A stretch of DNA of 64,000 bases from Magnetospirillum sp. 64-120 (GTDB taxonomy: Bacteria > Pseudomonadota > Alphaproteobacteria > Rhodospirillales > Magnetospirillaceae). Below are positions 55,893 through 64,000 of the stretch, piece by piece; positions within the stretch are counted from its first letter, which is position 1; the number at the start of each line of letters is the position of its first letter. The notes beneath the pieces were generated by a model that saw only the letters and a list, made by a program, of their open reading frames with translations, made no database searches and was not told the DNA's origin. The position numbers and the translations under genes are program-made. The stretch is from contig MKVK01000021.1 in the NCBI GenBank assembly GCA_001898825.1, positions 51,686-115,685 on the forward strand. Direction: 5' to 3'.

Positions 55893-55912
55893 AGGTTCCT
55901 CCTGTTTTGGTT

Positions 55913-57229
55913 CTACTCACTCATCTCGACCGCCTCCGCCGCTTTGGCGCGTCGGCTGCGGACCAATTCGGGCGGAGGTCGCAAATCCTCGGCCCTGAAT
56001 ACTGTCCAATTGCCCAGCATCACCTTGGCCGGCGGGAACGAGGTGTCGGGGACGACCTCGCCCACGGCCTGGGCCTGGACGATCTGGTGGGTGTCGGGAT
56101 CGATGAAGGAACTGAAGCCCTCGGGGTCTTCGGGCAGCTTCAGTTCAAGATTTTCCAAGGCGCGCACCAGGGCGTCCGGGTCCTTGGCGCCACCGGCTTT
56201 GACCACCGCCTTGGCGGCGGCCATGATGCCGCTATAGGCACCTTCCGCCGCATAGGTCGGATAGCGCCCTTCCATTTCATGGAAAGCGTTGACGAAACGG
56301 CGGTTTTGTTCGGTGTTGGGCCAGTTGTTGTGGTGGCGCGCCGACAGGATCAGTCCCTTGGGCGGATTGGTGCCCAAGGCCAGCATCACCTCGTAATTGC
56401 CACCGGTGTCGAAATTGGCCAGCCGGCTGTTTTCGAAGAAATCGGTGGTCTGCGCCTGATTCAGGAAGGCGACGAAATCGCCGCCCCACAAAGCGGTGAC
56501 CACGATGTCGGGTTCGCTTTTCCGCAACGCCTGGATGTAGGTGGAATAATCAGGTTCGTACAGCTTGGGCCAGAAGGTGCCGACCACCTCATAGCTGACG
56601 CCCAGGCGGTCCAGCGAGGACCGGAAATCCGACCACGACACGTGGCCGTAATCGTAATCGGGGCCGATGAAAGCGATACGCTTCCACTTGGTCTTGGCTT
56701 GAATTTGCGCCAGATAGCGGGCGCCGGCGGCCATTGAGATGTAGGAATCGTTGGAGACCCGGAAGTAATAAGGGTGCAGCCCCTCGATGGTCAGGCGCGA
56801 CGAGGCGTGGTCGGTGCCGATCATCACCACCCGGTGCTTCATGGCCACCTTGCTGACCGCTTGCGCCACCCCCGAGCTGACCATGCCGCACAGGAACTTG
56901 GCCTTGTCGTGGGCGATGTAGTCCTCGGCCAGGCGCACGGCGAAGGACGCCTTGGACCGGTCGTCGTCGACGATCACCCGAATCCGGGGATAACCGCCTT
57001 CTGCGGCCAGGTCGGAGAGCGCCAGACGGATGCCGGCGACGCTGTCGCGGCCATAGATGGCCGCTCGCCCGGTCATGGGATAAAGGCAGCCGATGGTCAC
57101 CTCGGCCTTGTCGGCGGAGACTCCCAATTCGACACGTCCGCGCGCCGGGGCACCGGTGACGGTTCCCGCGGACAGGCACGCCAAAACAATGGCGGCGGCA
57201 CCAAATTGTGCGCGTCGATGAACGAACAA
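55913..57229 (-). CDS. ABC transporter substrate-binding protein, type I periplasmic fold (first gene of operon)
   Basis: Periplasmic binding protein of 438 residues. The start is taken as TTG 57229, because GGGAGG lies five bases before it and a signal peptide (FVHRRAQFGAAAIVLACLSA) follows directly. An ATG upstream in frame would add a stretch that lies over the promoter. The mature part begins EVTIGCLYPMTGRAAIYG, a type I binding fold related to amide/urea and branched-chain amino acid sensors. It is diverged from the next binding protein. It could bind the inducer for the neighbouring two-component system as well as supply the transporter. Confidence 0.85.
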   Translation of the reverse strand: MFVHRRAQFGAAAIVLACLSAGTVTGAPARGRVELGVSADKAEVTIGCLYPMTGRAAIYGRDSVAGIRLALSDLAAEGGYPRIRVIVDDDRSKASFAVRLAEDYIAHDKAKFLCGMVSSGVAQAVSKVAMKHRVVMIGTDHASSRLTIEGLHPYYFRVSNDSYISMAAGARYLAQIQAKTKWKRIAFIGPDYDYGHVSWSDFRSSLDRLGVSYEVVGTFWPKLYEPDYSTYIQALRKSEPDIVVTALWGGDFVAFLNQAQTTDFFENSRLANFDTGGNYEVMLALGTNPPKGLILSARHHNNWPNTEQNRRFVNAFHEMEGRYPTYAAEGAYSGIMAAAKAVVKAGGAKDPDALVRALENLELKLPEDPEGFSSFIDPDTHQIVQAQAVGEVVPDTSFPPAKVMLGNWTVFRAEDLRPPPELVRSRRAKAAEAVEMSE

Positions 57230-57290
57230 GACAACCTCCCGATTCCCGATCCCGTTTGTTGAACGGCCCGGCGCTTTTGGGATCGGAAAC

Positions 57291-57306
57291 GCAAGCGCCA
57301 TGCCAA
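57291..57306 (-). promoter_or_regulatory. sigma-54 (-24/-12) promoter
   Basis: The minus strand reads TTGGCATGGCGCTTGC. The GG and GC elements have the exact spacing of the sigma-54 consensus YTGGCACGrNNNTTGC, with a single change (C to T) in the -24 block. The -12 GC lies 62 bases before the TTG start of the first binding-protein gene, predicting transcription from about 57279. A sigma-54 activator gene lies immediately upstream on the same strand. Confidence 0.8.
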
Positions 57307-57308
57307 AG

Positions 57309-57339
57309 CCGCAATACCGCCCCAGGGGCGGCATTGCGG
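57309..57339. repeat. long inverted repeat upstream of the sigma-54 promoter
   Basis: Fifteen-base arms (57309-57323 and 57325-57339) pair with one mismatch around a single base. A second palindrome GCGCATGATGCGC lies at 57381-57393, near the response regulator stop (57415). Either may be an activator-binding site for the sigma-54 promoter or part of the regulator gene's terminator; no T-run follows on the minus strand. Confidence 0.55.
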
Positions 57340-57414
57340 AAAACCGATATCTCTATATGGAATGATGATGAGCGGATTCCGCGCATGATGCGCGCGGGGG
57401 CGAGCGGAAACCGC

Positions 57415-58755
57415 TCAGCCTTCCATTCCCAGACGTTGCAGGCGCCGTTTCAGCGCATGGCGGGAAATCCCCAGGATTTCCGCCGCCCTGGATTTGTGGC
57501 CGCCGGCCTCGGCCAGGGCGTCTTCCAGAAGCGCCCGCTCGGTGTCGGCCAGGGAATGGCCGATGGGGGCGCGGCCGCTGGCCGATGGGGCGCTCAGCAT
57601 GTCGGCGGGCAGGTCGTCGGGGGTGATCAGCGCACCGCCGCGCAGGATGGTCAGGCGTTCGATGAGGTTTCGCAATTCCCGCACGTTGCCGGGCCAGGAA
57701 TATTGACCGAGGCAGCGCTCGGTGGCCTCTGACAGGCGGATGGGCGGGGCATTTTCTTCCTGGGCGTAACGCTCGGCGAACAGTCGGGCCAGCAAGGGCA
57801 CGTCCTCGGCCCGTTCGCGCAAGGGGGGAAGCGCCACCTGGATGACGTTCAGGCGATAGAACAGATCCTCGCGGAACAGGCCCTGGCGCACGTCTTCGGC
57901 CAGATTGCGGTTGGTGGCGGCGACGATGCGCACGTCGGCGCTTTGCGCGTTGTTGGAACCGATGGGGCGGAACTGGCCACCTTCCAGGAAGTGCAGGAAC
58001 TTGGCCTGCACCGCCAGGGGCAACTCGCCGATTTCGTCCAGGAACAAGGTGCCGTGGTGGGCCAAGGACACCAGTCCCACCCGCTTTTGATGGGCGCCGG
58101 TATACGCCCCCTTTTCGGCGCCGAACAATTCGGCTTCGATCAATTGTTCGGGCAGGGACGCGCAATTGACTTCGATGAATGGGCCTTCGGCACGCGGGCT
58201 TTGGCGATGGATGGCGCGGGCCGCCATGGTCTTCCCGGTGCCCGATTCGCCCAGCAGCAAAACCCGCGACGAGGTGGACCGCGCGATCTGTCCCAGGGTT
58301 TCGGCCAGGCGCAGCATGGCCGGGCTGGTGCCGATCCAGCCATCCTTGCCCAGGGCGTCATGACGGTGAAAGGCGATTTCGTCATCCATGCGCTTGCGGT
58401 CCAGGGCGGCGGCGATGACGTGGAACAATTCATCCAATTCGAAGGGCTTGGTCAGGTAATCGGCGGCGCCCAGCTTCACCGCCTTGACGGCGGCGCGGGT
58501 GTCGCCATGGGCTGAGATCATGATCACCGGCAGGTCGGGATGGTCGGCGCGGATGCTTTCCAGCACCTCCATGCCCGACATGTCGGGCAGGCGCAGGTCC
58601 AACAGCACCACCGAGGGCTGGTTCTGGCCCAGCATCTTCAGTCCCTCGGCGCCGCTATGGGCGCCGAAGGCCCGATAGCCTTCGCCCTTCAAGGCGAAGC
58701 TGATGGACCGCACCAGGGCTTCTTCGTCGTCGATCAGCAGAACCGAGGCGGTCAT
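57415..58755 (-). CDS. NtrC-family sigma-54-dependent response regulator
   Basis: Three-domain activator of 446 residues. The receiver has phospho-acceptor Asp53 and Lys103. The AAA+ domain has Walker A GESGTGKT (169-176) and GAYTGA (216-221), the loop that contacts sigma-54 (consensus GAFTGA). A Fis-type helix-turn-helix at the C-terminus ends RAAEILGISRHALKRRLQRL. Start ATG 58755 overlaps the histidine kinase stop as ATGA. The next gene downstream carries a sigma-54 promoter, so the transporter/dehydrogenase operon is its probable target. Confidence 0.95.
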   Translation of the reverse strand: MTASVLLIDDEEALVRSISFALKGEGYRAFGAHSGAEGLKMLGQNQPSVVLLDLRLPDMSGMEVLESIRADHPDLPVIMISAHGDTRAAVKAVKLGAADYLTKPFELDELFHVIAAALDRKRMDDEIAFHRHDALGKDGWIGTSPAMLRLAETLGQIARSTSSRVLLLGESGTGKTMAARAIHRQSPRAEGPFIEVNCASLPEQLIEAELFGAEKGAYTGAHQKRVGLVSLAHHGTLFLDEIGELPLAVQAKFLHFLEGGQFRPIGSNNAQSADVRIVAATNRNLAEDVRQGLFREDLFYRLNVIQVALPPLRERAEDVPLLARLFAERYAQEENAPPIRLSEATERCLGQYSWPGNVRELRNLIERLTILRGGALITPDDLPADMLSAPSASGRAPIGHSLADTERALLEDALAEAGGHKSRAAEILGISRHALKRRLQRLGMEG

Positions 58756-60431
58756 CGTTCTTCCTTCCACTTCGGCAATTGCAGGATCACCAAGGTGCCT
58801 TGCGTCGCCTTGGCGGCGATATGCAATTCGCCGCCATTGAGTTCCACCAATTGCCGCGAAATGGCAAGCCCCAGACCGGTGCCCCGCGACTTGGTGGTGA
58901 AGAACGGATCGGTCACCTTGTCCAGGATGTCGGGGGCGATGCCGGTGCCGTCATCCTCGACCTCGATCACCGCGAAATCGGCGCCGTCCTCGCGCATGCG
59001 CAAGGTGACGCGGCCGCCGGCCCGGCCGGCCTGGATGGAATTGATCACCAGATTCATCAGAACCTGGATGATCTGGTCGCGATCGACATCCAACACCACC
59101 GCGCCCTTGTTGATGGGCGTCAGCGTCAGTTGGCGTTCCTCGGCGGCGCTGTTCATCAGCACCGAGACCCGGCGGAACAACTCGACCACCGGGACGGCGG
59201 AACGTTGCGGCGGGTGGGGACGGCCAAAGGCCAGGACGTCCTCCATCACCCGGGCCAGGCGGTCGATCTCGCTTTCCACGTCACGCAGGATGTCCTTGCG
59301 CTCGCGATCGGCTTCGCCGCGGGCCAGGGCTTGGACACTGGTCTTGATGGTGGCCAGCGGATTGCGGATTTCGTGGGCGACGCCGGTGGCGAATTCGCCC
59401 AAGGCCGCCAAGCGTTCCACCTTCATGGTGCGTTCGACGTTTTCCCGCAAGCGCCCGGACATGGCGTTGAAGGTCTTGGCCAGACCGCTGATCTCGTCGT
59501 CGCCGGTTTCGGCGATGCGGTAATCCAGGTTGCCGGCGGCCACCGCCTCGGCACCCTTGACCAAGGGGGTGATGCGGTCGCGCAATTTCCCCGACAGCCG
59601 GGCGAACAACACGAAGGTGACCACGGCCACCAGGGCGCCGGTGACGAACAGCCCCTGGCGGGCGGCGACGAAGGGGCTGATCAACTGGTCGGGGTCGATG
59701 ACCAGCATGGGTTGCCAGCCGGGCAGGATTTCCGGCCCTGCCGCCAGCTTGCGGCCCGGCACCACCGGTTTGCCGACGCTGTCGAAGAAACCCACCGGGG
59801 TTTTCAGCACGGGTTGGATGATTCCGGCCAATGACGTTCCCCCCATCAATTCGGTGATGGAGGCCAGCCGCACGTGCAGGGCGATGCTGCCCTGGCTGGC
59901 GCCGCTGGACGAAGGCCGCATGGTCTGGCGCATCAGGATGTAACCCGATTGGTCTTCCGAGGGCGGCACAGGGCCGATCACCTCGGTGTCGCCGGCCCGC
60001 GTCACCGGCTTGCCGGTCAGGTCCAGGGACAGATTGGACCAATAAGGGGCACCTGATGCCGCTTGGCCGGCGACGATGCGGATAGGTTTCGGGCCCTGGT
60101 CGAACAGCAAGATGCCGTAAAGGTCGGGGACGTCGGCTTCGATGCGCAGCAACGACCCGATCTCGCCGCCGGGGTCATAGCCGGTGCGGGCGAAGACCGG
60201 CAGGGCCGGATAGTTGGACAAGGTCTCGATCTGGTAGGTACGCACGTCGATGAAGGCGGTGATGCGGCTGGCGGTGGCGGTCAATTGCGCGGTCAGACGC
60301 TCTCCGGTGATCTGTTCCAACAGCGCCCCGGCATAGCGGTCGTAAAGGGCGCCCACCGCGATCATTGGCGCCACCGAGCCCAACAGCGAAATCAGCAGGT
60401 ACTTGCGGACGATGGAAGAACGCAAACGCAT
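58752..60431 (-). CDS. membrane sensor histidine kinase
   Basis: Sensor kinase of 559 residues. One membrane segment at about 9-29 and another at 258-278 enclose a periplasmic sensing domain of about 230 residues. A HAMP region (about 280-332), phospho-acceptor His353 in GVAHEIRNPLA, and an ATPase domain with DDGTGIA and GTGLGLAI follow. The layout is NtrB/DctB-like. It is encoded just before its response regulator. The signal may be the transported substrate or the loaded binding protein. Confidence 0.93.
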   Translation of the reverse strand: MRLRSSIVRKYLLISLLGSVAPMIAVGALYDRYAGALLEQITGERLTAQLTATASRITAFIDVRTYQIETLSNYPALPVFARTGYDPGGEIGSLLRIEADVPDLYGILLFDQGPKPIRIVAGQAASGAPYWSNLSLDLTGKPVTRAGDTEVIGPVPPSEDQSGYILMRQTMRPSSSGASQGSIALHVRLASITELMGGTSLAGIIQPVLKTPVGFFDSVGKPVVPGRKLAAGPEILPGWQPMLVIDPDQLISPFVAARQGLFVTGALVAVVTFVLFARLSGKLRDRITPLVKGAEAVAAGNLDYRIAETGDDEISGLAKTFNAMSGRLRENVERTMKVERLAALGEFATGVAHEIRNPLATIKTSVQALARGEADRERKDILRDVESEIDRLARVMEDVLAFGRPHPPQRSAVPVVELFRRVSVLMNSAAEERQLTLTPINKGAVVLDVDRDQIIQVLMNLVINSIQAGRAGGRVTLRMREDGADFAVIEVEDDGTGIAPDILDKVTDPFFTTKSRGTGLGLAISRQLVELNGGELHIAAKATQGTLVILQLPKWKEER

Positions 60432-60470
60432 GAAACTATCCCGGCAAAGCTTTCGGCGGTCGCGGACGGA

Positions 60471-61388
60471 TCAAATCCACCGGCCGTCATGGGTCAACTG
60501 GGTGACCAGATGCAACAATTGCGCCTGCACGGCGCCGGCGGCAACGGATAAGGGGCGGTCGCTGGCATGGGCCAGGGAAATCACTCTTTCGATAGCAGGG
60601 CGGGTGATGGGGGTGATGGACAGGCGTTCCGCCATGGAACCGTGGCGGGCATAGCGCTGCGACAAGATGGTGTAGCCGATGCCGTCGGCCACCAGCGCCT
60701 TGATCTGGGGCAGGGCGTCCAGTTCGACGATGACGTTGGGCGGGCGACGGCGGATGGTGGCGGCGCGCTCCACTTCCTCGCGGACGCCGTGGGGGCGGCT
60801 GGGCATGATCAGCGGCAGGTCCAGCACCTGGTCCATCTCGATGGTGGTGTCGCCCGACAGCGCCGGGTCGTCGTGCGGGCCGACCAGGCACAGGCTTTCC
60901 CGGGCCAGGAAGTGGGTAGTCAGGCCGGGCGGCGGTTCGGCGCCGAAGATGATCGCCATGTCCACTTCACCGGACAACACCCATTCGCGCATGTGGCCCG
61001 ACAGGGCTTCCAGCACTTTCAGGCGGATGTCGGGGAACTTTTCCCGCACCCGTTTGACTAGCGGCACCGTCAGGATGGTGCCCACCGACGTGGGGATGCC
61101 GATCATCGCCGGTCCCGACGGGGTGGCTTCGAAGCCGCGCACCTCGTCCACCAGATTGGCGGTCTTTTCCAACAGGGCACGCGCCTGCTGGGCCAGGCGC
61201 TGGCCGCTTTCGGTGGGGACCACGCCCCTGGTGGTGCGGTGCACCAACTGACAGCCGAACTGGGCCTCGAGCCGTTTCAGGTGCAGGCTGAGCGCCGGCT
61301 GCGCCACGTGCAGCACCTCGGCGGCGCGGCTGAGCGAGCGGTGTTCGACGATGCTGAGGAAGTAACGGAGCGGGCGCAGTTCGATCAT
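60471..61388 (-). CDS. LysR-family transcriptional regulator
   Basis: Regulator of 305 residues with an N-terminal helix-turn-helix ([22 protein letters not shown]) and a LysR substrate-binding domain. It is divergent from the acyl-CoA dehydrogenase gene with a 101-bp gap, the usual arrangement for a LysR protein controlling a glutaryl-CoA pathway. It also lies only 39 bp upstream of the histidine kinase on the same strand and could be co-transcribed with it. Confidence 0.93.
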   Translation of the reverse strand: MIELRPLRYFLSIVEHRSLSRAAEVLHVAQPALSLHLKRLEAQFGCQLVHRTTRGVVPTESGQRLAQQARALLEKTANLVDEVRGFEATPSGPAMIGIPTSVGTILTVPLVKRVREKFPDIRLKVLEALSGHMREWVLSGEVDMAIIFGAEPPPGLTTHFLARESLCLVGPHDDPALSGDTTIEMDQVLDLPLIMPSRPHGVREEVERAATIRRRPPNVIVELDALPQIKALVADGIGYTILSQRYARHGSMAERLSITPITRPAIERVISLAHASDRPLSVAAGAVQAQLLHLVTQLTHDGRWI

Positions 61389-61392
61389 GGGG

Positions 61393-61409
61393 TATAATTA
61401 AAAATTATA
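61393..61409. promoter_or_regulatory. putative LysR operator (AT-rich inverted repeat)
   Basis: Perfect inverted repeat TATAATT-AAA-AATTATA in the LysR/acyl-CoA dehydrogenase gap, four bases before the LysR start. It fits the T-N11-A pattern of LysR boxes and stands out in very GC-rich DNA. The TATAAT element could also be part of a -10 sequence. Confidence 0.55.
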
Positions 61410-61489
61410 TCGTCCATATGAAAGATATTTTTCCAATGATAGCCGGGTTGCGGCACCTTGTCGGCAACCGAATACCAAGGAGACGGACC

Positions 61490-62668
61490 GTGCAAAGCTT
61501 CCAGTGGGATGACGCCTTTCTGATCGAGGACCAGCTGTCGGAAGAGGAAAAGATGATCCGCGACGCAGCCCGGGCTTATTGCCAGGACAAGCTGCAACCG
61601 CGTGTGATCAGCGCCTTCCGCGAGGAACGCTTCGACCGCGAGATCATGACCGAGATGGGCGAATTGGGCCTGCTGGGCCCGACGGTGCCGGAAGAATACG
61701 GCGGGCCGGGCGTCAACCACGTGGCTTACGGCCTGATCGCCCGCGAAGTGGAGCGCGTCGATTCCGGCTATCGTTCGGCCATGAGCGTGCAATCGTCGCT
61801 GGTCATGCACCCCATCTATTCCTATGGCTCGGAAGCGCAGAAAAAAAAGTACCTGCCCAAGCTGGCCACCGGCGAGATGATCGGCTGTTTTGGTCTGACC
61901 GAGCCCGATTCGGGGTCCGACCCGGCCAGCATGCGCACCCGGGCCAAGAAGGTGGACGGCGGCTATCTGCTGACCGGCCAGAAGATGTGGATCACCAATT
62001 CCCCCATTTCCGACATCGCCGTTGTCTGGGCCAAGTCGGAAGCCCATGACGGCAAGATCAAGGGCTTCATCGTCGAGCGCGGCACCAAGGGTTTCAGCAC
62101 GCCCAAGATCGAAGGCAAGCTATCGCTCCGCGCTTCCATCACCGGCGAAATCGTCCTGGACGAAGCCTTCGTCCCCGAAGAAAACCTGCTGCCTGACGCG
62201 TCCGGTCTGGGCGGTCCCTTCGGCTGCCTGAACAAGGCCCGTTACGGCATCGCCTGGGGCGTCATCGGTGCCGCCGAGTTCTGCTGGCACGCCGCCCGCC
62301 AGTACACGCTGGACCGCAAGCAGTTCGGCCGCCCGCTGGCCGCCAACCAGTTGATCCAGTTCAAGCTGGCCAACATGCAGACCGACATCACTTTGGGCCT
62401 GCAGGCCTGTCTGCGGGTTGGCCGCATGATGGACGAAGGCACCTGGTCGCCGGAAGCGGTGTCGATGATCAAGCGCAACAACTGCGTCAAGTCGCTGGAC
62501 ATCGCCCGCATCGCCCGGGACATGCACGGCGGCAACGGCATCGCCGACGAATTCCAGGTCATCCGCCACATGGTCAACCTGGAGACCGTCAACACCTATG
62601 AAGGCACCCAAGACGTCCATGCCCTGATCCTGGGCCGTGCCCAGACCGGCATCCAGGCTTTCTGCTGA
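61490..62668 (+). CDS. gcdH: acyl-CoA dehydrogenase, probably glutaryl-CoA dehydrogenase
   Basis: FAD enzyme of 392 residues that would oxidise and decarboxylate glutaryl-CoA to crotonyl-CoA. It has [30 protein letters not shown], and the catalytic Glu371 in [12 protein letters not shown]. The GTG at 61490 is chosen because AAGGAGA lies eight bases upstream; an ATG 24 codons earlier has no such site. A CoA-transferase and electron-transfer flavoprotein follow directly, as expected for this reaction. Confidence 0.92.
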   Translation: MQSFQWDDAFLIEDQLSEEEKMIRDAARAYCQDKLQPRVISAFREERFDREIMTEMGELGLLGPTVPEEYGGPGVNHVAYGLIAREVERVDSGYRSAMSVQSSLVMHPIYSYGSEAQKKKYLPKLATGEMIGCFGLTEPDSGSDPASMRTRAKKVDGGYLLTGQKMWITNSPISDIAVVWAKSEAHDGKIKGFIVERGTKGFSTPKIEGKLSLRASITGEIVLDEAFVPEENLLPDASGLGGPFGCLNKARYGIAWGVIGAAEFCWHAARQYTLDRKQFGRPLAANQLIQFKLANMQTDITLGLQACLRVGRMMDEGTWSPEAVSMIKRNNCVKSLDIARIARDMHGGNGIADEFQVIRHMVNLETVNTYEGTQDVHALILGRAQTGIQAFC

Positions 62669-62670
62669 TC

Positions 62671-63891
62671 ATGGGGGCACTGTCGCATCTGCGTGTCCTT
62701 GATCTGTCCCGCGTGCTGGCCGGTCCTTGGGCCGGTCAGCTGCTGGCCGATCTGGGGGCCGAGGTCATCAAGGTGGAGAAACCCGGCGAAGGCGACGACA
62801 CCCGTCGCTGGGGGCCTCCGTTCCTGAAGGACAAGGACGGGCGCGATTCCAAGGAAAGCGCCTATTACCTGTCCACCAACCGGAACAAGCGCTCGGTGGC
62901 CATCGACATCACCCAAGCCGCGGGCCAGGACCTAGTGCGCAAGCTGGCGGCGCAATGCGACGTGGTGCTGGAAAATTTCAAGGTCGGGGGCTTGGCCAAA
63001 TACGGCCTGGATTACGCTTCGCTGAAGGCGGTCAAGCCCGACATCGTCTATTGCTCGATCACCGGATTCGGCCAGGACGGCCCCTATGCCAGCCGCGCTG
63101 GCTATGATTTCCTGGTGCAAGGCATGGGCGGGCTGATGAGTCTGACCGGCGAGCAGGGCGGCGAGCCCATGAAGGTCGGCGTGGCGCTGACCGACATCTT
63201 CACCGGCATGTACGCCTCGGTCGCCATCCTGGCCGCCTTGGCCCATCGCGACCGCACCGGCCAGGGCCAGCATGTGGACATGGCGCTGCTGGACGTGCAG
63301 GTGGCGGTGCTGGCCAACCAGGCCAGCAACTATCTGGTGGGCGGCGTCATCCCCGAACGCTTGGGCAATTCGCATCCCAATATCGTGCCCTATCAGGCGT
63401 TCCCCACCGCCGACGGCCACGTCATCCTGGCGGTGGGCAACGATACCCAGTTCCAGCGGTTCTGCGGCGTCGCCGGCTGCCCGGCGCTGGCGGAAGACGC
63501 GCGTTTCGCCACCAACGCGGCGCGGGTGAAGAACCGCGACATCCTGGTGCCGTTGCTGAAGGCCAACATGGCGTCACGGCCCAGCGCCCAATGGATCGAA
63601 ATGCTGGAAGCCGTCGGCGTGCCCTGCGGCCCCATCAACAATCTGGCGCAGGTCTTCGACAACCCGCAAATCCGCCATCGCGGCATGGTCGCCCATATGG
63701 ACCATCCGGTTTCCGGTTCGGTGGACCTGTTGGCCAATCCCATCCGCCTGTCGGAAACTCCGGTCACCTATGACCGGGCCCCGCCGCAATTGGGTGCCGA
63801 CACCATGGACGTGTTGTCCACGCTGTTGGCCTTGGATCAGGAAACCGTCAACGCCTTGTCGGCCGATGGCATCGTCGGAGTCTCGTCATGA
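62671..63891 (+). CDS. CaiB/BaiF family (class III) CoA-transferase
   Basis: CoA-transferase of 406 residues. Family hallmarks are the N-terminal [37 protein letters not shown] and the catalytic Asp146 in [11 protein letters not shown]. It starts two bases after the acyl-CoA dehydrogenase stop. In glutarate-utilising bacteria a homologue moves CoA from succinyl-CoA to glutarate, and the gene order here fits that role. Confidence 0.9.
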   Translation: MGALSHLRVLDLSRVLAGPWAGQLLADLGAEVIKVEKPGEGDDTRRWGPPFLKDKDGRDSKESAYYLSTNRNKRSVAIDITQAAGQDLVRKLAAQCDVVLENFKVGGLAKYGLDYASLKAVKPDIVYCSITGFGQDGPYASRAGYDFLVQGMGGLMSLTGEQGGEPMKVGVALTDIFTGMYASVAILAALAHRDRTGQGQHVDMALLDVQVAVLANQASNYLVGGVIPERLGNSHPNIVPYQAFPTADGHVILAVGNDTQFQRFCGVAGCPALAEDARFATNAARVKNRDILVPLLKANMASRPSAQWIEMLEAVGVPCGPINNLAQVFDNPQIRHRGMVAHMDHPVSGSVDLLANPIRLSETPVTYDRAPPQLGADTMDVLSTLLALDQETVNALSADGIVGVSS

Positions 63892-64000
63892 AAGTCCTCG
63901 TCGCGGTCAAGCGCGTCATTGATTACAACGTGAAGATCCGGGTGAAGTCGGACCACACGGGTGTTGAAACCGCCAACGTGAAGTTTTCCATGAACCCGTT
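63888..64000 (+). CDS. etfB: electron-transfer flavoprotein beta subunit, 5' end only
   Basis: Only 37 codons are visible, beginning [20 protein letters not shown], the characteristic start of EtfB. The ATG overlaps the CoA-transferase stop (ATGA). EtfAB would accept electrons from the acyl-CoA dehydrogenase of the same operon. The gene is cut by the right edge. Confidence 0.85.
   Translation, partial: MKVLVAVKRVIDYNVKIRVKSDHTGVETANVKFSMNP

Noticed and set aside
1-64000. CRISPR arrays, tRNA/rRNA genes, insertion sequences, integrase genes
   Set aside because: No short spaced repeats, no RNA gene signatures and no transposase or integrase motifs were recognised. The repetition in the PKS region comes from homologous KS and ACP domains.

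Overview
The window is GC-rich, densely coded alphaproteobacterial DNA. About two thirds is a trans-AT polyketide synthase (PKS) cluster, and the rest is a catabolic and regulatory region. The content fits a Rhodospirillales/Magnetospirillum-type genome. From memory, Magnetospirillum gryphiswaldense carries a trans-AT PKS for a sesbanimide; I could not check identity.

Positions 1-34735, all on the minus strand, form one operon of six genes: two SyrD/PvdE-like ABC exporters, a fused acyltransferase-enoylreductase (trans-AT/ER), a 6429-residue PKS (PKS1), a flavin monooxygenase, and a second PKS (PKS2) that runs off the left edge. The first five genes overlap pairwise by ATGA. PKS1 reads KS-DH-KR-ACP / KS-B-ACP / KS-KR-ACP / KS-(ACP-like insert)-MT-ACP / KS-(broken ECH)-ECH-ACP-ACP / KS-(dead DH). 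PKS2 reads ACP-KS-DH-KR-ACP-KS-ACP-KS-... No module contains an AT.

Positions 34945-46484 carry the accessory genes. These are an Sfp-type PPTase (+), a metallophosphoesterase (-), a plus-strand operon (FkbM methyltransferase, P450, and the HCS beta-branching cassette of HMG-synthase, donor ACP, Cys-to-Ser ketosynthase and ECH), and a convergent minus-strand operon (binding protein, dicarboxylate-type symporter, ACP, asparagine-synthetase-like amidotransferase). Amidotransferase plus free ACP plus a KS-B-ACP module is the signature of glutarimide polyketides (cycloheximide, iso-migrastatin, sesbanimide types). The methyltransferase/P450 pair, beta-branching cassette and Baeyer-Villiger-type oxygenase point most closely to a sesbanimide-like product. 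That assignment is inference.

Positions 46550-46886 hold a broken CusB-like efflux adaptor, followed by a strong terminator. Positions 46952-57229 (minus) look like one ten-gene operon: two type I binding proteins, LivHMGF-like ABC transporter, Fe-type alcohol dehydrogenase, thioesterase, aldehyde dehydrogenase and a second Fe-type alcohol dehydrogenase. It is preceded by a near-consensus sigma-54 promoter. Beside it lie a sigma-54 response regulator/histidine kinase pair and a LysR gene (57415-61388). Divergent from LysR is a plus-strand glutaryl-CoA pathway operon: acyl-CoA dehydrogenase, CoA-transferase, and the start of electron-transfer flavoprotein beta (cut at 64000).

No tRNA, rRNA, CRISPR array or insertion sequence was recognised.
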